A stretch of DNA of 64,000 nucleotides from Burkholderia oklahomensis C6786 (GTDB taxonomy: Bacteria; Pseudomonadota; Gammaproteobacteria; Burkholderiales; Burkholderiaceae), in the NCBI RefSeq assembly GCF_000959365.1, contig NZ_CP009555.1, positions 3,038,001 to 3,102,000 of the forward strand, in the 5' to 3' direction. A program made the position numbers and the translations under genes. The notes under the pieces are model-generated. The model worked only from the letters and a program-made list of their open reading frames with translations, searched no databases and was not told the DNA's origin. The first letter of the stretch is position 1. The number at the start of each line of letters is the position of its first letter. Positions 33,747 through 44,552 of this stretch are shown here, in pieces.

Positions 33747-34889
33747 ATGGTTCTGAAGAATCTGATCAAGGCCAGGGCCGGCCACCCGGAGCGCCTGTCG
33801 GACGACGACCGGCTCGTGCGCTCGGGGCTCCTCACGGGGCTGGAAGCGTTGCCGACGGTCGTGCTCGTGCTCGACCGGCGCACGCTCAGGATCGCGTTCG
33901 CCAATCCGTCGGCGGAGGCGATGCTCGACATCTCGCGCCGGCAGTTGTCGCAGATGCCGTGGGGCGAGATCTTCCCGAACGCGAGCGAGCTCGCGACGAC
34001 GATCACCGCGATCGGCGAAGAGCGGTTTCATGCGACCCATCTCGACACCGTGCTCGACCGCCCGGGCCGCGAGCCGCTGCACGTGCACGCGATCGTCGGC
34101 TTTCTCGAAGGCGCGCCCGACTTCGTGCTCGTCGAGCTGTTCGAGAACGAGCGGCAGTCGCGCACCGACCGCGAGGAGCGGATCCACGACCTCACGGCCG
34201 TCAACAAGCAGTTGATCCGCAATCTCGCGCACGAGATCAAGAACCCGCTCGGCGGGATCCGCGGCGCCGCGCAGCTGCTCGAGTTCGAGCTCGGCGAGCG
34301 CGAGCGCGACGAATTGCGCGAGTACACGCAGGTGATCATCAAGGAATCGGACCGGCTGCAGACGCTTGTCGATCGTCTGCTCGAGCCGCATCGCCATCCG
34401 CACATCGTCGGCGACGTGAACATCCACGAAGTGTGCGAGCGGGTGCGCGCCGTGATGCTCGCGGAATTCCCGCGCGGCCTCACGATCGAGCGCGACTACG
34501 ACGTGAGCGTGCCCGATCTGCGCGGCGACAAGGAGCAGCTGATCCAGGCGCTCCTGAACATCGTGCGCAACGCGGCGCAGGCGCTGCGCGAGCGGATCGC
34601 GCAGGGCGACGCGCGGATCGAGTTGCGCACGCGCATCGCGCGCAAGGTGACGATCGCGAAGCGCCTGTACAAGCTGGCACTGGACTTGCACGTGATCGAC
34701 AACGGCCCCGGCATTCCCGACGACATTCGCGACCGGATCTTCTATCCGCTCGTGTCCGGCCGCGACGACGGCAGCGGGCTCGGGCTCACGCTCGCGCAGA
34801 CGTTCATCCAGCAGCACGACGGGATGATCGAAGTCGACAGCCGGCCGGGCCGCACCGAATTTCAGATTTTGCTGCCGCTCGATCATTGA
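33747..34889 (+). CDS. glnL: Nitrogen regulation sensor kinase NtrB
   Basis: 380 residues from ATG 33747 (MVLKNLIKARAGHPERLSDD). An N-terminal PAS-like sensor part is followed by the H-box NLAHEIKNPLGGIRGAAQLL, whose first histidine is the phosphorylation site. The N-box (NIVRNAAQAL) and G-boxes (DNGPGIP; SGLGLTLAQT) come next. No membrane segment is present, as expected for cytosolic NtrB, which is governed by PII. It phosphorylates NtrC, encoded 37 nt downstream, when nitrogen is limiting. Confidence 0.96.
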   Translation: MVLKNLIKARAGHPERLSDDDRLVRSGLLTGLEALPTVVLVLDRRTLRIAFANPSAEAMLDISRRQLSQMPWGEIFPNASELATTITAIGEERFHATHLDTVLDRPGREPLHVHAIVGFLEGAPDFVLVELFENERQSRTDREERIHDLTAVNKQLIRNLAHEIKNPLGGIRGAAQLLEFELGERERDELREYTQVIIKESDRLQTLVDRLLEPHRHPHIVGDVNIHEVCERVRAVMLAEFPRGLTIERDYDVSVPDLRGDKEQLIQALLNIVRNAAQALRERIAQGDARIELRTRIARKVTIAKRLYKLALDLHVIDNGPGIPDDIRDRIFYPLVSGRDDGSGLGLTLAQTFIQQHDGMIEVDSRPGRTEFQILLPLDH

Positions 34890-34926
34890 GCGGCGGCGCA
34901 GCGATTCTCCATACCTCTGACCGACC

Positions 34927-36456
<1,530 letters not shown>

Positions 36457-36511
36457 TCCGATGCGACGCGATGCGGGCCCGCATGCGGCGCCCGCATCGA
36501 TCGACAAGAGA

Positions 36512-36538
36512 AAACGGGGCGCCTCGAGCGCCCCGTTT
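36512..36538. terminator. Bidirectional terminator between glnG and xthA
   Basis: An 11-bp stem, AAACGGGGCGC (36512-36522) and GCGCCCCGTTT (36528-36538), with loop CTCGA, between two convergent genes. Confidence 0.8.
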
Positions 36539-36659
36539 GCGTTGGATGGCGATGCGTTCGCCGATGCGGGCTCGATGATGCGGCGCTCGGCGCACGCGCC
36601 GCATCGTCGCGCGCGGCGCCGCCGAGCATCGACGCGCGCGACGATTGCCGTGCGCGAGC

Positions 36660-37436
36660 TCAGCCGATCTGCGCGACGACGGGCGTGTGATCGGACGGCT
36701 GCTCCCACGTGCGCGGCACGCGGTCGACCGTGCAGCTCGTGCAGGTGTCGGCGAGCGCGGGCGACAGCAGGATGTGGTCGATCCGGAGCCCGGCGTTGCG
36801 GCGGAACGCGAGCATCCGGTAATCCCACCACGTGAACGTCTTCTCCGGCTGATCGAAGCGGCGGAACGCGTCGACGAAGCCGAGCGCGAGAAGCTGCGCG
36901 AAGTGCGCGCGCTCCTGCGGCGACACGAGGTTCTGGCCTTCCCATTTCGCGGGATCGTGCACGTCGCGATCCTCGGGCGCGATGTTGTAGTCGCCCAGCA
37001 GCGCGAGCTTCGGGTAGCGCTGCATCTCGTCCTTCAACCACGCCTGCAGCGCGTCGAGCCATTGCATCTTGTAGACGAACTTGTCCGAGTCGGGCGCCTG
37101 GCCGTTCGGGAAATACGCGGACACGATCCGCACGCCGTCGATCGTCGCGGCGATCAGGCGCTGCTGCGCGTCTTCGAAGCCGGGGATGTTGCGCACGACG
37201 TTCGTCTCGCCGAACGGCAGGCTCGCGCGCGCGAGGATCGCGACGCCGTTGTAGGTCTTCTGGCCCGTGAACCAGCTGCGGTAGCCGGCCGCTTCGAGAT
37301 CGGCGCGCGGGAATTTCTCGTCGGGGACCTTGAGCTCCTGCAGGCACAGCACGTCGACGTCGCTCTGCGCGAGCCAGTCGAGCACGTGTTGCTTGCGCAC
37401 GTTCAGGGAGTTGACGTTCCAGGTGGCAATTCTCAT
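36660..37436 (-). CDS. xthA: Exodeoxyribonuclease III
   Basis: 258 residues, standard length. It has the exonuclease-endonuclease-phosphatase fold motifs MRIATWNVNSLNVR, LQELKVPD (metal ligand Glu), LLGDYNIAP and the C-terminal RIDHILLSP and PSDHTPVVA (catalytic His). It works as the main AP endonuclease and 3'-5' exonuclease in base excision repair. It is convergent with glnG. The next minus-strand gene upstream, the FkbM methyltransferase, ends 146 nt away, so a shared transcript is possible but not obvious. Confidence 0.96.
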   Translation of the reverse strand: MRIATWNVNSLNVRKQHVLDWLAQSDVDVLCLQELKVPDEKFPRADLEAAGYRSWFTGQKTYNGVAILARASLPFGETNVVRNIPGFEDAQQRLIAATIDGVRIVSAYFPNGQAPDSDKFVYKMQWLDALQAWLKDEMQRYPKLALLGDYNIAPEDRDVHDPAKWEGQNLVSPQERAHFAQLLALGFVDAFRRFDQPEKTFTWWDYRMLAFRRNAGLRIDHILLSPALADTCTSCTVDRVPRTWEQPSDHTPVVAQIG

Positions 37437-37582
37437 GGGCGGATCGGCAGGATGCGTAAGGCCGTCATCTTACCGCGAGCCGCCCGCGGCGACCGGAAAG
37501 CGTGGTTGCGTATCGGAGGGAAGGGGCGGGCGGCCGGCGTCGCGGACGGCGGCCGCCTGTCGAGGCAGGGAAGGCGGGGCGA

Positions 37583-38380
37583 TCAGGCGGGCGACGCCAT
37601 GCGCGCGAGCGCGGCCGCGTTGCCGGCCATCGCGCTGTCGAATTCGGCGCGCTTTTCGTCGGGGACCATGAAGTAGTCCCAGCACACGTAGTCGCAGCCG
37701 AACTTCCAGTCTTCGCGCGTCTCGAACGGCGTGAGGAAGATGCTGTACAGCACGTATCCGTGATGCTGCGCGAAATCGAACAGCGTTTCGGCCGTGTTGC
37801 CGTATGCGCTGTACGACGGCCGTCCGTATTCGACCGACACGAGCGGACGGAATCGGTTCAGCGTGACCTGCGCGCCGTGCAGGCAGTCGATCTCGCCGCC
37901 TTCGATGTCGATCTTCATGAACGCGAGCGACTTGAGATCGGTGGTGTGCGCATCGAGCGTGCTGACGGTGACGTCGATCTGCGTGGGATTCGCGGCGTCG
38001 GGCAGATTGAATTGACGCTGGCGCAAGCCGCTTTCTTCCGGCGTGCCCTGCGCATACGTGAACGACGCCGTGCCCGGCTGATTGCTCAGTGCAAGATTGA
38101 GCAACTGGACGTTGGGCGTGTTCGCGAATTTCTGGCGCAGGATCTCGTAGGCGAACGGCAGCGGCTCGAAGCCGAGCGCGGTGCCGCTCGGCCCGATGCA
38201 GTCGACGAGAGGTCCGAGATGGCGACCGATATGCGCACCAATGTCGATGATCGTGTCGCCTTGCTTCACCCACTTCCGATAGTGGTATTCGAGCAGCGCT
38301 TCGAAGTCGAACCTGACGGCCCCGATATCGAGCAATTCGCGAATCTGTATCAGTTTGGCGCGGCTAGCAGAGTTCTCCAC
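37583..38380 (-). CDS. FkbM-family methyltransferase
   Basis: 265 residues. The S-adenosylmethionine site is visible as TIIDIGAHIGRHLGPLVDCI with the acidic residue in ALGFEPLPFAYEIL. The FkbM-type motif LAFMKIDIEGGEIDCLHGAQ follows. Members O-methylate sugars or small metabolites, often in surface polysaccharide or secondary metabolite pathways. No such cluster lies around it, so the target cannot be guessed. The gene stands alone between xthA and the nitrate block. Confidence 0.9.
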   Translation of the reverse strand: MENSASRAKLIQIRELLDIGAVRFDFEALLEYHYRKWVKQGDTIIDIGAHIGRHLGPLVDCIGPSGTALGFEPLPFAYEILRQKFANTPNVQLLNLALSNQPGTASFTYAQGTPEESGLRQRQFNLPDAANPTQIDVTVSTLDAHTTDLKSLAFMKIDIEGGEIDCLHGAQVTLNRFRPLVSVEYGRPSYSAYGNTAETLFDFAQHHGYVLYSIFLTPFETREDWKFGCDYVCWDYFMVPDEKRAEFDSAMAGNAAALARMASPA

Positions 38381-38764
38381 CTTGTCCTCGTCCCTATGGT
38401 CGTCAAAGATGTTTTTACTTGTCGCCGGGCGATCGTATCACAGGAGTTGTGGCGGTCGATATCGCCGGATTCGCGCATGTTGCATGCCCCTTTCATGGCT
38501 TTCGGCAGGCCGTCGCCGGGCGGGCGCGTTCGTTAGGGATGCGCATGGTTGGCGAGGTGAGCGTCTTTCTTTCGGGGGCTTCGGCGCGTGGCGGAGCGGG
38601 GCGACGGCCCGCGCGCGTTTTCTCTCGCGGGTGTTTTCTCGTTGTGCGAAAGAAGAACGAGGACCGGTGCGGGCGCGTCGTCGTTCGCGAATGGATGCGG
38701 CGCGACGCATCGCTGCGCGGGCGTCACGGCAATGCGCGTTCGCGCGCAGCCGTTTGGCGTCGCG
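38381..38764. other. Intergenic region between the FkbM gene and narL
   Basis: 384 bp with no supported gene. It must hold the promoter of the FkbM gene and the end of the narXL transcript. I found no clean terminator, and the open frames have shadow composition. Confidence 0.45.
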
Positions 38765-39466
38765 TCATGCCTCGGCCGGATGCGGCGTGGTCAGCCCGCG
38801 CTCGACCGCATAGACCGCGATCTGCACGCGGCTCGTCAGATTCAGCTTCTTCAGGATGTTCTGCACGTGGATCTTCACCGTGCTCTCGGCGACGTCGAAC
38901 TCGCGCGCGATTTCCTTGTTGCTCGTGCCGCGCGCGAGCGCGCGCACGATGTCGTGCTCGCGCGGCGTCAACTGGTCGGGATCGACCGACGCATGCGCGA
39001 CGGGGGCGGGCGCGGCGGCCTGCGCGAGCCGTGTCGCCGCCTGCGGCGCGCGCAGGCTCGCGATCCATTTCGCGGTCATGCTTTCGGCGATCACGGGCTC
39101 GCCCGCGGCCGCCTTGCGAATGCCCGCGACGAGCGTTTCCGCGTCGATGTTCTTCACGAGGAAGCCGCACGCACCGTCGCGCAGCGCGGTCGTCAGCTCT
39201 TCGGCGTCCTCCGACACCGTGAGGATCACGACGTGCGCCGACGGCACGTCCTGCACGAGCAGCTGCAGCGTCTCGAGTCCGGACAGCCCCGGCATGTTCA
39301 GGTCGAGCAGGATCACGTCGGGCTGATGCTGCTTCGCGCGCTTCACGCCTTCGACGCCGTCGGACGCTTCGTCGACGACTTCGAAATCCGGCTGGCGTTG
39401 CAGCAGCAGCTTGACGCCGCTGCGAAAGAGCGTGTGGTCGTCGATCAACAGTACGCGTATGGTCAT
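38765..39466 (-). CDS. narL: Nitrate/nitrite response regulator NarL
   Basis: 233 residues from the ATG at 39466 (MTIRVLLIDDHTLFRSGVKL), with GAGGA upstream. The receiver has its phospho-acceptor in VILLDLNMPGLSG. The C-terminal LuxR/NarL helix-turn-helix is LTPREHDIVRALARGTSNKE followed by VAESTVKIHVQNILKKLNL. The open frame extends far upstream only as a shadow of narX. It lies 23 nt behind narX at the end of the nitrate block and should regulate narK/narG transcription. Confidence 0.95.
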   Translation of the reverse strand: MTIRVLLIDDHTLFRSGVKLLLQRQPDFEVVDEASDGVEGVKRAKQHQPDVILLDLNMPGLSGLETLQLLVQDVPSAHVVILTVSEDAEELTTALRDGACGFLVKNIDAETLVAGIRKAAAGEPVIAESMTAKWIASLRAPQAATRLAQAAAPAPVAHASVDPDQLTPREHDIVRALARGTSNKEIAREFDVAESTVKIHVQNILKKLNLTSRVQIAVYAVERGLTTPHPAEA

Positions 39467-39489
39467 GATGCTTGTCCTCGTTCTTGTGT

Positions 39490-41424
39490 CTATGCCGCCT
39501 GTCGCGCGTCGGCCGGCAACACCAGCTCGATGCGCGCGCCGCGCTGCGGCGCGCCTGTCAACGCGAGCGTCGCGCGCAGGCGGGCGGCGCGCTCTCGCAT
39601 GATCGTGAGTCCGACGTGCGTGTCGGCGCGCGCGGCGAGCGCGGCCGGATCGTAGCCGCAGCCGTCGTCGGCGACGGACAGCCTGAACGCGGCGCCGTTC
39701 TCGACCTCGACCGCGACGTGCCGCGCATGCGCGTGCTTGCGCACGTTCGACAGCGCTTCCTGCAGGATGAACAGCACCTGCAACTGCTCGTCGGGCGGCA
39801 GCGGCGCGCCGCCCGTCTCGCGATAGTCGAGATCGCATGCGATGCGCGTCTGCTTCTCGAAGCGCGCGATCGTTTCCTCGATTGCCGCCTTCAGCTCGCC
39901 TTGCGTGAGGCGCGTGCGGAAGTTGAGGAGCAGCTCGCGCACGTCCGCGTAGCTCTGCTCGACGCCGTGCCTGAGCATCGGCACGATCTCGCGCGCATCG
40001 ACGAGGTTGTCGTGCGCGATCGCGTCGCCGAGCATCTGCGTCTGCAGGTTCACGAAATTGAGGCTCTGCGCGATGCTGTCGTGCAGCCCTTGTGCGACGA
40101 GATTGCGCTCTTCGGCGACGGCGAGCTGCCGCGCGCTCGCGGACAGACGCACGTGATCGAGCGCGATCCCGAGATGGCGGCCGAGCGTTTCGAGCACGCG
40201 CCGCTCGGCGTCGGGCAGCCGCGACGCGTCGCGGTAGTGCAGCGAGAACGAGCCCAGCACCGCGTCCTGCGTCATCACCTTGAACACGGCGACGGCCGCG
40301 AAGCCTTCGCGCGAGCACGGCGTCGGCGCGCGTGCGGCGCTGCCGCGCAGGTCGTGCAGCACGGCCGTCTCCGCGCGCGTCGCGGTGCCGCAGAAGCAGT
40401 CGTCGACCGGCATGCAGCGTTCGAGCTCGGTGAGCTCGGCCGACAATCCTTCGGCGATCACGAGATGCAGCTTCTCGCCCGCCGGATCGGTGACGCGGAT
40501 GCTGCCCGCGTCGGCGTCGAATTGCGCGATCGCGCGCGACAGGAAGCCCGCGCACAACGCGTCGACGGCCTGCGGGCGGTTCAGGAATGCGGTGATTTCG
40601 TAGAGCGCGGTGAGTTCGCGGTTCTGCGCGGCGAGCTGCGCGGTCTTCTGCTGCACGCGCTCTTCGAGCCCCGCGTACAGCTCCTGCAGTTCGCTCGCCA
40701 TCCGGTTGAAGCCGCGCGCGAGATCGCCGAACTCGTCGCGCGTCTGCACGGGCAGCCGCACGGCGAATTCGCGCGCGGCCATGCGCTTCAGGCCGTCGCG
40801 CAGCTGCATCACGGGCAGGATGATCCACAGGAACAGCAGGTAGATGACGGCGACGGTGCCCGAGCACGCGAGCAGACCGAGCCCGATCTGCGACAGGCGC
40901 AGCCAAGTCGTCTTGCGCGCGTTGTCCGATTCGATCTCGCGCACGAGCAGATCGGCTTCGTCGACGAAGTCCGGCAGCGCGACGAGATAGGCGGCGGCCG
41001 CGTCAGGTTCCGGCGCGCCCGCCAGCGCCGCTGCGGCGAGCGGTCGCAGCGCGGCGTTCCAGCGATCGGTGACGATGTCGAGCTGATGCTGGACGACGGC
41101 CGTGTTCGGCAGGAACAGGGGCCGCGACGGATCGCCGCGGCGCAGCCGCGCGAGCGTGCCGTCGACCGCGTCGACTTCGGCCGCGAGCTGGCGCTGCGGC
41201 TCGATGCCCGCGCCCGACAGCTCGACGTACGTGCGCGTCGCGCGCATCCGCAGGCTGCCGGCATCGTTGATCGCCGCGCCCGCGCCTTCGAGCTGCCACG
41301 ACAGCCATAGCGTGCCGCCCACCATCGCGAGGACGAGCGCCCACGCGATCGCCGACAGCGCGACGATTCGCGTCGACAGGCGGTGCCGCCACGGGGCGGC
41401 GGAGTCGGGGAGGGCGGGAGCCAT
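39490..41424 (-). CDS. narX: Nitrate/nitrite sensor histidine kinase NarX
   Basis: 644 residues. TM1 lies at about 20-45 (IVALSAIAWALVLAMVGGTL). The periplasmic four-helix sensor contains a P-box-like stretch (NDAGSLRMRATRTYVELSG) that binds nitrate/nitrite in this family. TM2 is near 190-210, followed by a HAMP domain, a GAF-like segment with a cysteine cluster (CMPVDDCFCGT), and the HisKA_3 motif LVAQGLHDSIAQSLNFVNLQ. A HATPase domain (LQEALSNVRKHAHA; ADDGCGYDP) ends the protein. It phosphorylates NarL. It lies 150 nt behind narI, so it may have its own promoter. Confidence 0.95.
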   Translation of the reverse strand: MAPALPDSAAPWRHRLSTRIVALSAIAWALVLAMVGGTLWLSWQLEGAGAAINDAGSLRMRATRTYVELSGAGIEPQRQLAAEVDAVDGTLARLRRGDPSRPLFLPNTAVVQHQLDIVTDRWNAALRPLAAAALAGAPEPDAAAAYLVALPDFVDEADLLVREIESDNARKTTWLRLSQIGLGLLACSGTVAVIYLLFLWIILPVMQLRDGLKRMAAREFAVRLPVQTRDEFGDLARGFNRMASELQELYAGLEERVQQKTAQLAAQNRELTALYEITAFLNRPQAVDALCAGFLSRAIAQFDADAGSIRVTDPAGEKLHLVIAEGLSAELTELERCMPVDDCFCGTATRAETAVLHDLRGSAARAPTPCSREGFAAVAVFKVMTQDAVLGSFSLHYRDASRLPDAERRVLETLGRHLGIALDHVRLSASARQLAVAEERNLVAQGLHDSIAQSLNFVNLQTQMLGDAIAHDNLVDAREIVPMLRHGVEQSYADVRELLLNFRTRLTQGELKAAIEETIARFEKQTRIACDLDYRETGGAPLPPDEQLQVLFILQEALSNVRKHAHARHVAVEVENGAAFRLSVADDGCGYDPAALAARADTHVGLTIMRERAARLRATLALTGAPQRGARIELVLPADARQAA

Positions 41425-41449
41425 AGCACGTCATGATTTTTTTGGACAT

Positions 41450-41459
41450 GACAATTGTC
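41450..41459. promoter_or_regulatory. Palindrome upstream of narX
   Basis: GACAATTGTC is a perfect 10-bp palindrome 26-35 nt before the narX start, in a locally AT-richer stretch of the 150-bp narI-narX gap. It may be an operator, but no specific regulator can be named. Confidence 0.3.
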
Positions 41460-41574
41460 CTGCCGAATGTTGCGCTCCAGCTGCGACATAGCGGCGCGTG
41501 AGGCATCGCGGCACACCCGCCGGCGCGCCGCGACCGATTGGCTCCGACCCTCCCGCGTGAAACGTGAGCGGACC

Positions 41575-42261
41575 CTAGCGGCGCGCGCGCACGAGCTGCC
41601 ATGCGCGGCCGACATACGTGACCGACGCGAAGCCGCTCCACACGTGGACGAGCCGCGTGAACGGGAAGATCGCGAAGAGCGAGATGCCCATGAACAGATG
41701 CGCCTTGAAGAGCCACGGCGCATCGGCGACAAAGCTCGCCGCGTCGCCGCGGAACGTGACGATGTGCTGCGCCCACGTCATCAATTGCACCATCAGATGG
41801 CCGTCGGTGTGGCTCGCCGATTCGAGGATCGTCGACAGCCCGAGCACGAGCGTGATCAGCAGCCACGCGAGCAGCACCTTGTCGCCGCGTCGCGTGACGG
41901 CGGCGATGCGCGCGTTCGTCAGGCGCCGATGCAGCAGGATCACGAGGCCGACGAGCGCGAGCGAGCCCATCACGCCGCCCGCCGTCATCGCGACGAGCTG
42001 CTTGAGATGATGGGTGACGCCGAGCGCGTCCCATACCGCGACGGGCGTGAGCAGCCCGACGAGATGCCCGAAGAACAGCCCGAGCACGCCGACGTGGAAC
42101 AGGATGTTGCCCGTGCGCAGCGCGCCGCGATGCAGCAGCTGCGAGCTGTCGGACTTCCACGTGTATTGCTCGCGCTCGAAGCGCGCGAGGCTGCCGAACA
42201 GGAAGATGGCGGCGGCGATGTACGGATAGATGCCGTAGACGAAACTATTCAGATAATCCAT
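41575..42261 (-). CDS. narI: Respiratory nitrate reductase gamma subunit (cytochrome b)
   Basis: 228 residues with five hydrophobic segments. Histidines placed for two b-type hemes lie in GNILFHVGVLGLFFGHLVGL (helix 2) and WLFKAHLFMGISLFAIFPFT (helix 5). It anchors NarGH to the inner membrane and takes electrons from quinol. It lies 36 nt after narJ in the narGHJI operon. Confidence 0.96.
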   Translation of the reverse strand: MDYLNSFVYGIYPYIAAAIFLFGSLARFEREQYTWKSDSSQLLHRGALRTGNILFHVGVLGLFFGHLVGLLTPVAVWDALGVTHHLKQLVAMTAGGVMGSLALVGLVILLHRRLTNARIAAVTRRGDKVLLAWLLITLVLGLSTILESASHTDGHLMVQLMTWAQHIVTFRGDAASFVADAPWLFKAHLFMGISLFAIFPFTRLVHVWSGFASVTYVGRAWQLVRARR

Positions 42262-42297
42262 GACGTGACCTCGAAACGGGTTCGCGACGCCCCCGCG

Positions 42298-42975
42298 TCA
42301 CGCGCGGGGAGCGGGCGTCGCCGCGCGGCGCGGCGGATGAAAGCGGATCGGCTGCGCGAGCGGCGCGTTCGCCGCGGGCGCGAGCAGCGGCTCGACGCCG
42401 TCGTGGCCGGGGCCGAAGCGCTCGAGCGCCTCGTCCATCGTGCGCGGCGGCGGCTCGGCCACGGGCCGCGGCTCGACCGGGCTCAGCGCGCGCAGCACCG
42501 CGAACGCGGCCGCATACGGGCTCTGCGCGCGAGCGAGGCGCTCGCCGAGCGCGGCGAGCACGTCGATCGCATCGCCGAGCAGGCGCGCCGCGTGCTCGCC
42601 GTCGCCGTCATCGGCGATCGCGCCGAGGAATTCGACGAAGAGCGGCACGTAGTCGGGCAGCTCGTTGCCGACCGGTTCGAAGCCGTGACGGCGGTATTCG
42701 TCGAGCAGATCGACCATTGCCTGGCCGCGGTCGCGGCTCTCGCCGTGCACGTGCTCGAACAGATGCAGCGAATGCGACGGCGTGCGGTCGAACGTCGCGA
42801 CATAGCGTTCCTGCAGCTCGATCAAGGGCGTCGCGCGCAGCGACGCGACGAGCGGCGCGAGCGCCTCCCGTGCGTCGGGGAACGCGTCGAGCGCGCGCTC
42901 GACGTCGGGCAGCGCGTCGAGCAACGCCTGCTCCGGATAGATCAGCAGGGCGGACAGAATCGGATAGATCGACAT
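42298..42975 (-). CDS. narJ: Nitrate reductase assembly chaperone
   Basis: 225 residues from the ATG at 42975 (MSIYPILSALLIYPEQALLD), which is preceded by GAGGAAAACGTC. A second ATG at 43002 overlaps the narH stop (ATGA) and would add nine residues. The TorD/NarJ-type helical fold is visible in the central FDRTPSHSLHLFEHVHGESR and RGQAMVDLLDEYRRHG segments. It holds apo-NarG until the molybdenum cofactor is inserted and is not part of the final enzyme. Confidence 0.93.
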   Translation of the reverse strand: MSIYPILSALLIYPEQALLDALPDVERALDAFPDAREALAPLVASLRATPLIELQERYVATFDRTPSHSLHLFEHVHGESRDRGQAMVDLLDEYRRHGFEPVGNELPDYVPLFVEFLGAIADDGDGEHAARLLGDAIDVLAALGERLARAQSPYAAAFAVLRALSPVEPRPVAEPPPRTMDEALERFGPGHDGVEPLLAPAANAPLAQPIRFHPPRRAATPAPRA

Positions 42976-42998
42976 GACGTTTTCCTCGTGCGACGCGC

Positions 42999-44552
42999 TC
43001 ATGCGGCGCTCGCTTTCTTGCGCGTGACGGTCGGCAGCGCCGCGTACGACACCGCCGTTTCCTTCTTGCGGCCGAACAGCGTGCCGTCCGACGTGCCGCC
43101 CGAGCAGCCGTTGCCGAACGAGAAGCCGCAGCTGCCTTTCTCGTCGAAGCTGTCTTCGGCCATTTCCTTGTGCGACGACGGAATCACGAAGCGGTCCTCG
43201 TAGTTCGCGATCGCCATCAACTGATACATGTCCTCGATCTGCTCGGCGGTGAGTCCGACTTGCGCGAGCACCTGCGCGTCGTGCTCGCCGTGCACGGTCT
43301 GCGCGCGCTTGTACGCGCGCATCGCGAGCATCCGGTCGAGCGCCGCGGCGACCGGCGCTTCGTCGCCCGCCGTCAGCAGGTTCGCGAGATAGCGCAGCGG
43401 AATGCGCAGGCTGCGCACGTCGGGGATCACGCCGTTCATCCCCATGTGGCCCGACTGCGCGGCGCCCTGGATCGGCGACAGGGGCGGCACGTACCAGACC
43501 ATCGGCAGCGTCCGGTATTCCGGATGCAGCGGGAACGCGACCTTCCATTCGCACGCCATCCGGTAGACGGGCGAGCGCTTCGCCGCGTCGATCCAGCTTT
43601 GCGGGACGCCGTCGGCGAGCGCCTGACGCTCGATCGCCGGATCGTGCGGATCGACGAACACCGCGAGCTGCTCTTCGTAGAGCTTCTGCGGATCGGCGAC
43701 CGACGCCGCCTGCTCGATGCGGTCCGCGTCATACAGCATCACGCCGAGATAGCGGATGCGGCCGACGCAGGTTTCCGAGCAGACGGTCGGCTGCCCGGCC
43801 TCGATGCGCGGGAAGCAGAACACGCACTTCTCGGCCTTGCCGGTCTGCCAGTTGAAGTAGATCTTCTTGTACGGGCAGCCCGAGATGCACATCCGCCAGC
43901 CGCGGCACTTGTCCTGGTCGACGAGCACGATGCCGTCGTCCTCGCGCTTGTAGACGGAGCCGGACGGGCACGACGCGACGCAGGTCGGATTCAGGCAGTG
44001 CTCGCAAAGACGCGGCAGGTACATCATGAAGGTGTTCTCGAACGTCGAGTACATCTCCTTCTGCACGTCCTCGAACAGCTTGTCGCGGCCGCGCGACTTG
44101 AACTCGCCGCCGAGGTCGTCTTCCCAGTTCGGCCCCCATTCGATCTTGTCCATCTTCTGGCCGGTGATCGCGGAGACCGGGCGCGCGGTCGGCGGCGTCT
44201 GCGACAGCGGCGCGTTCTGCAGATGCGCGTAGTCGTACGTGAACGGCTCGTAGTAGTCGTCGATGCCGGGGAGGTTGGGATTCGCGAAGATGTTCGCGAG
44301 GATCTTCAGCTTGCCGCCCTGGCGCGGCTCGAGCTTGCCTGCGTCGTTGCGCTTCCAGCCGCCTTGCCACTTGTCCTGGTTTTCCCACTCGCGCGGGTAG
44401 CCGACGCCCGGCTTCGTCTCGACGTTGTTGAACCACGCGTACTCGACGCCGTCGCGCGACGTCCACACGTTCTTGCAGGTGACGGAGCAGGTGTGGCATC
44501 CGATGCATTTGTCGAGATTGAGCACCATCGCCACTTGTGCGCGGATCTTCAT
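42999..44552 (-). CDS. narH: Respiratory nitrate reductase beta subunit
   Basis: 517 residues. Four cysteine groups for iron-sulfur clusters are present: CIGCHTCSVTCKNVW, CEHCLNPTCVASCPSG, CRGWRMCISGCPYKK (tryptophan replaces one Cys, giving the usual 3Fe-4S site) and CVFCFPRI with CSETCVGRIRY. It carries electrons from NarI to NarG. The start ATG overlaps the narG stop by 4 nt (ATGA), and its own stop touches an alternative narJ start, so the operon is tightly coupled. Confidence 0.97.
   Translation of the reverse strand: MKIRAQVAMVLNLDKCIGCHTCSVTCKNVWTSRDGVEYAWFNNVETKPGVGYPREWENQDKWQGGWKRNDAGKLEPRQGGKLKILANIFANPNLPGIDDYYEPFTYDYAHLQNAPLSQTPPTARPVSAITGQKMDKIEWGPNWEDDLGGEFKSRGRDKLFEDVQKEMYSTFENTFMMYLPRLCEHCLNPTCVASCPSGSVYKREDDGIVLVDQDKCRGWRMCISGCPYKKIYFNWQTGKAEKCVFCFPRIEAGQPTVCSETCVGRIRYLGVMLYDADRIEQAASVADPQKLYEEQLAVFVDPHDPAIERQALADGVPQSWIDAAKRSPVYRMACEWKVAFPLHPEYRTLPMVWYVPPLSPIQGAAQSGHMGMNGVIPDVRSLRIPLRYLANLLTAGDEAPVAAALDRMLAMRAYKRAQTVHGEHDAQVLAQVGLTAEQIEDMYQLMAIANYEDRFVIPSSHKEMAEDSFDEKGSCGFSFGNGCSGGTSDGTLFGRKKETAVSYAALPTVTRKKASAA

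Noticed and set aside
38405..38764. Small plus-strand genes between the FkbM gene and narL
   Set aside because: The open frames are Arg/Ser-rich, overlap narL in antisense and lack ribosome sites.
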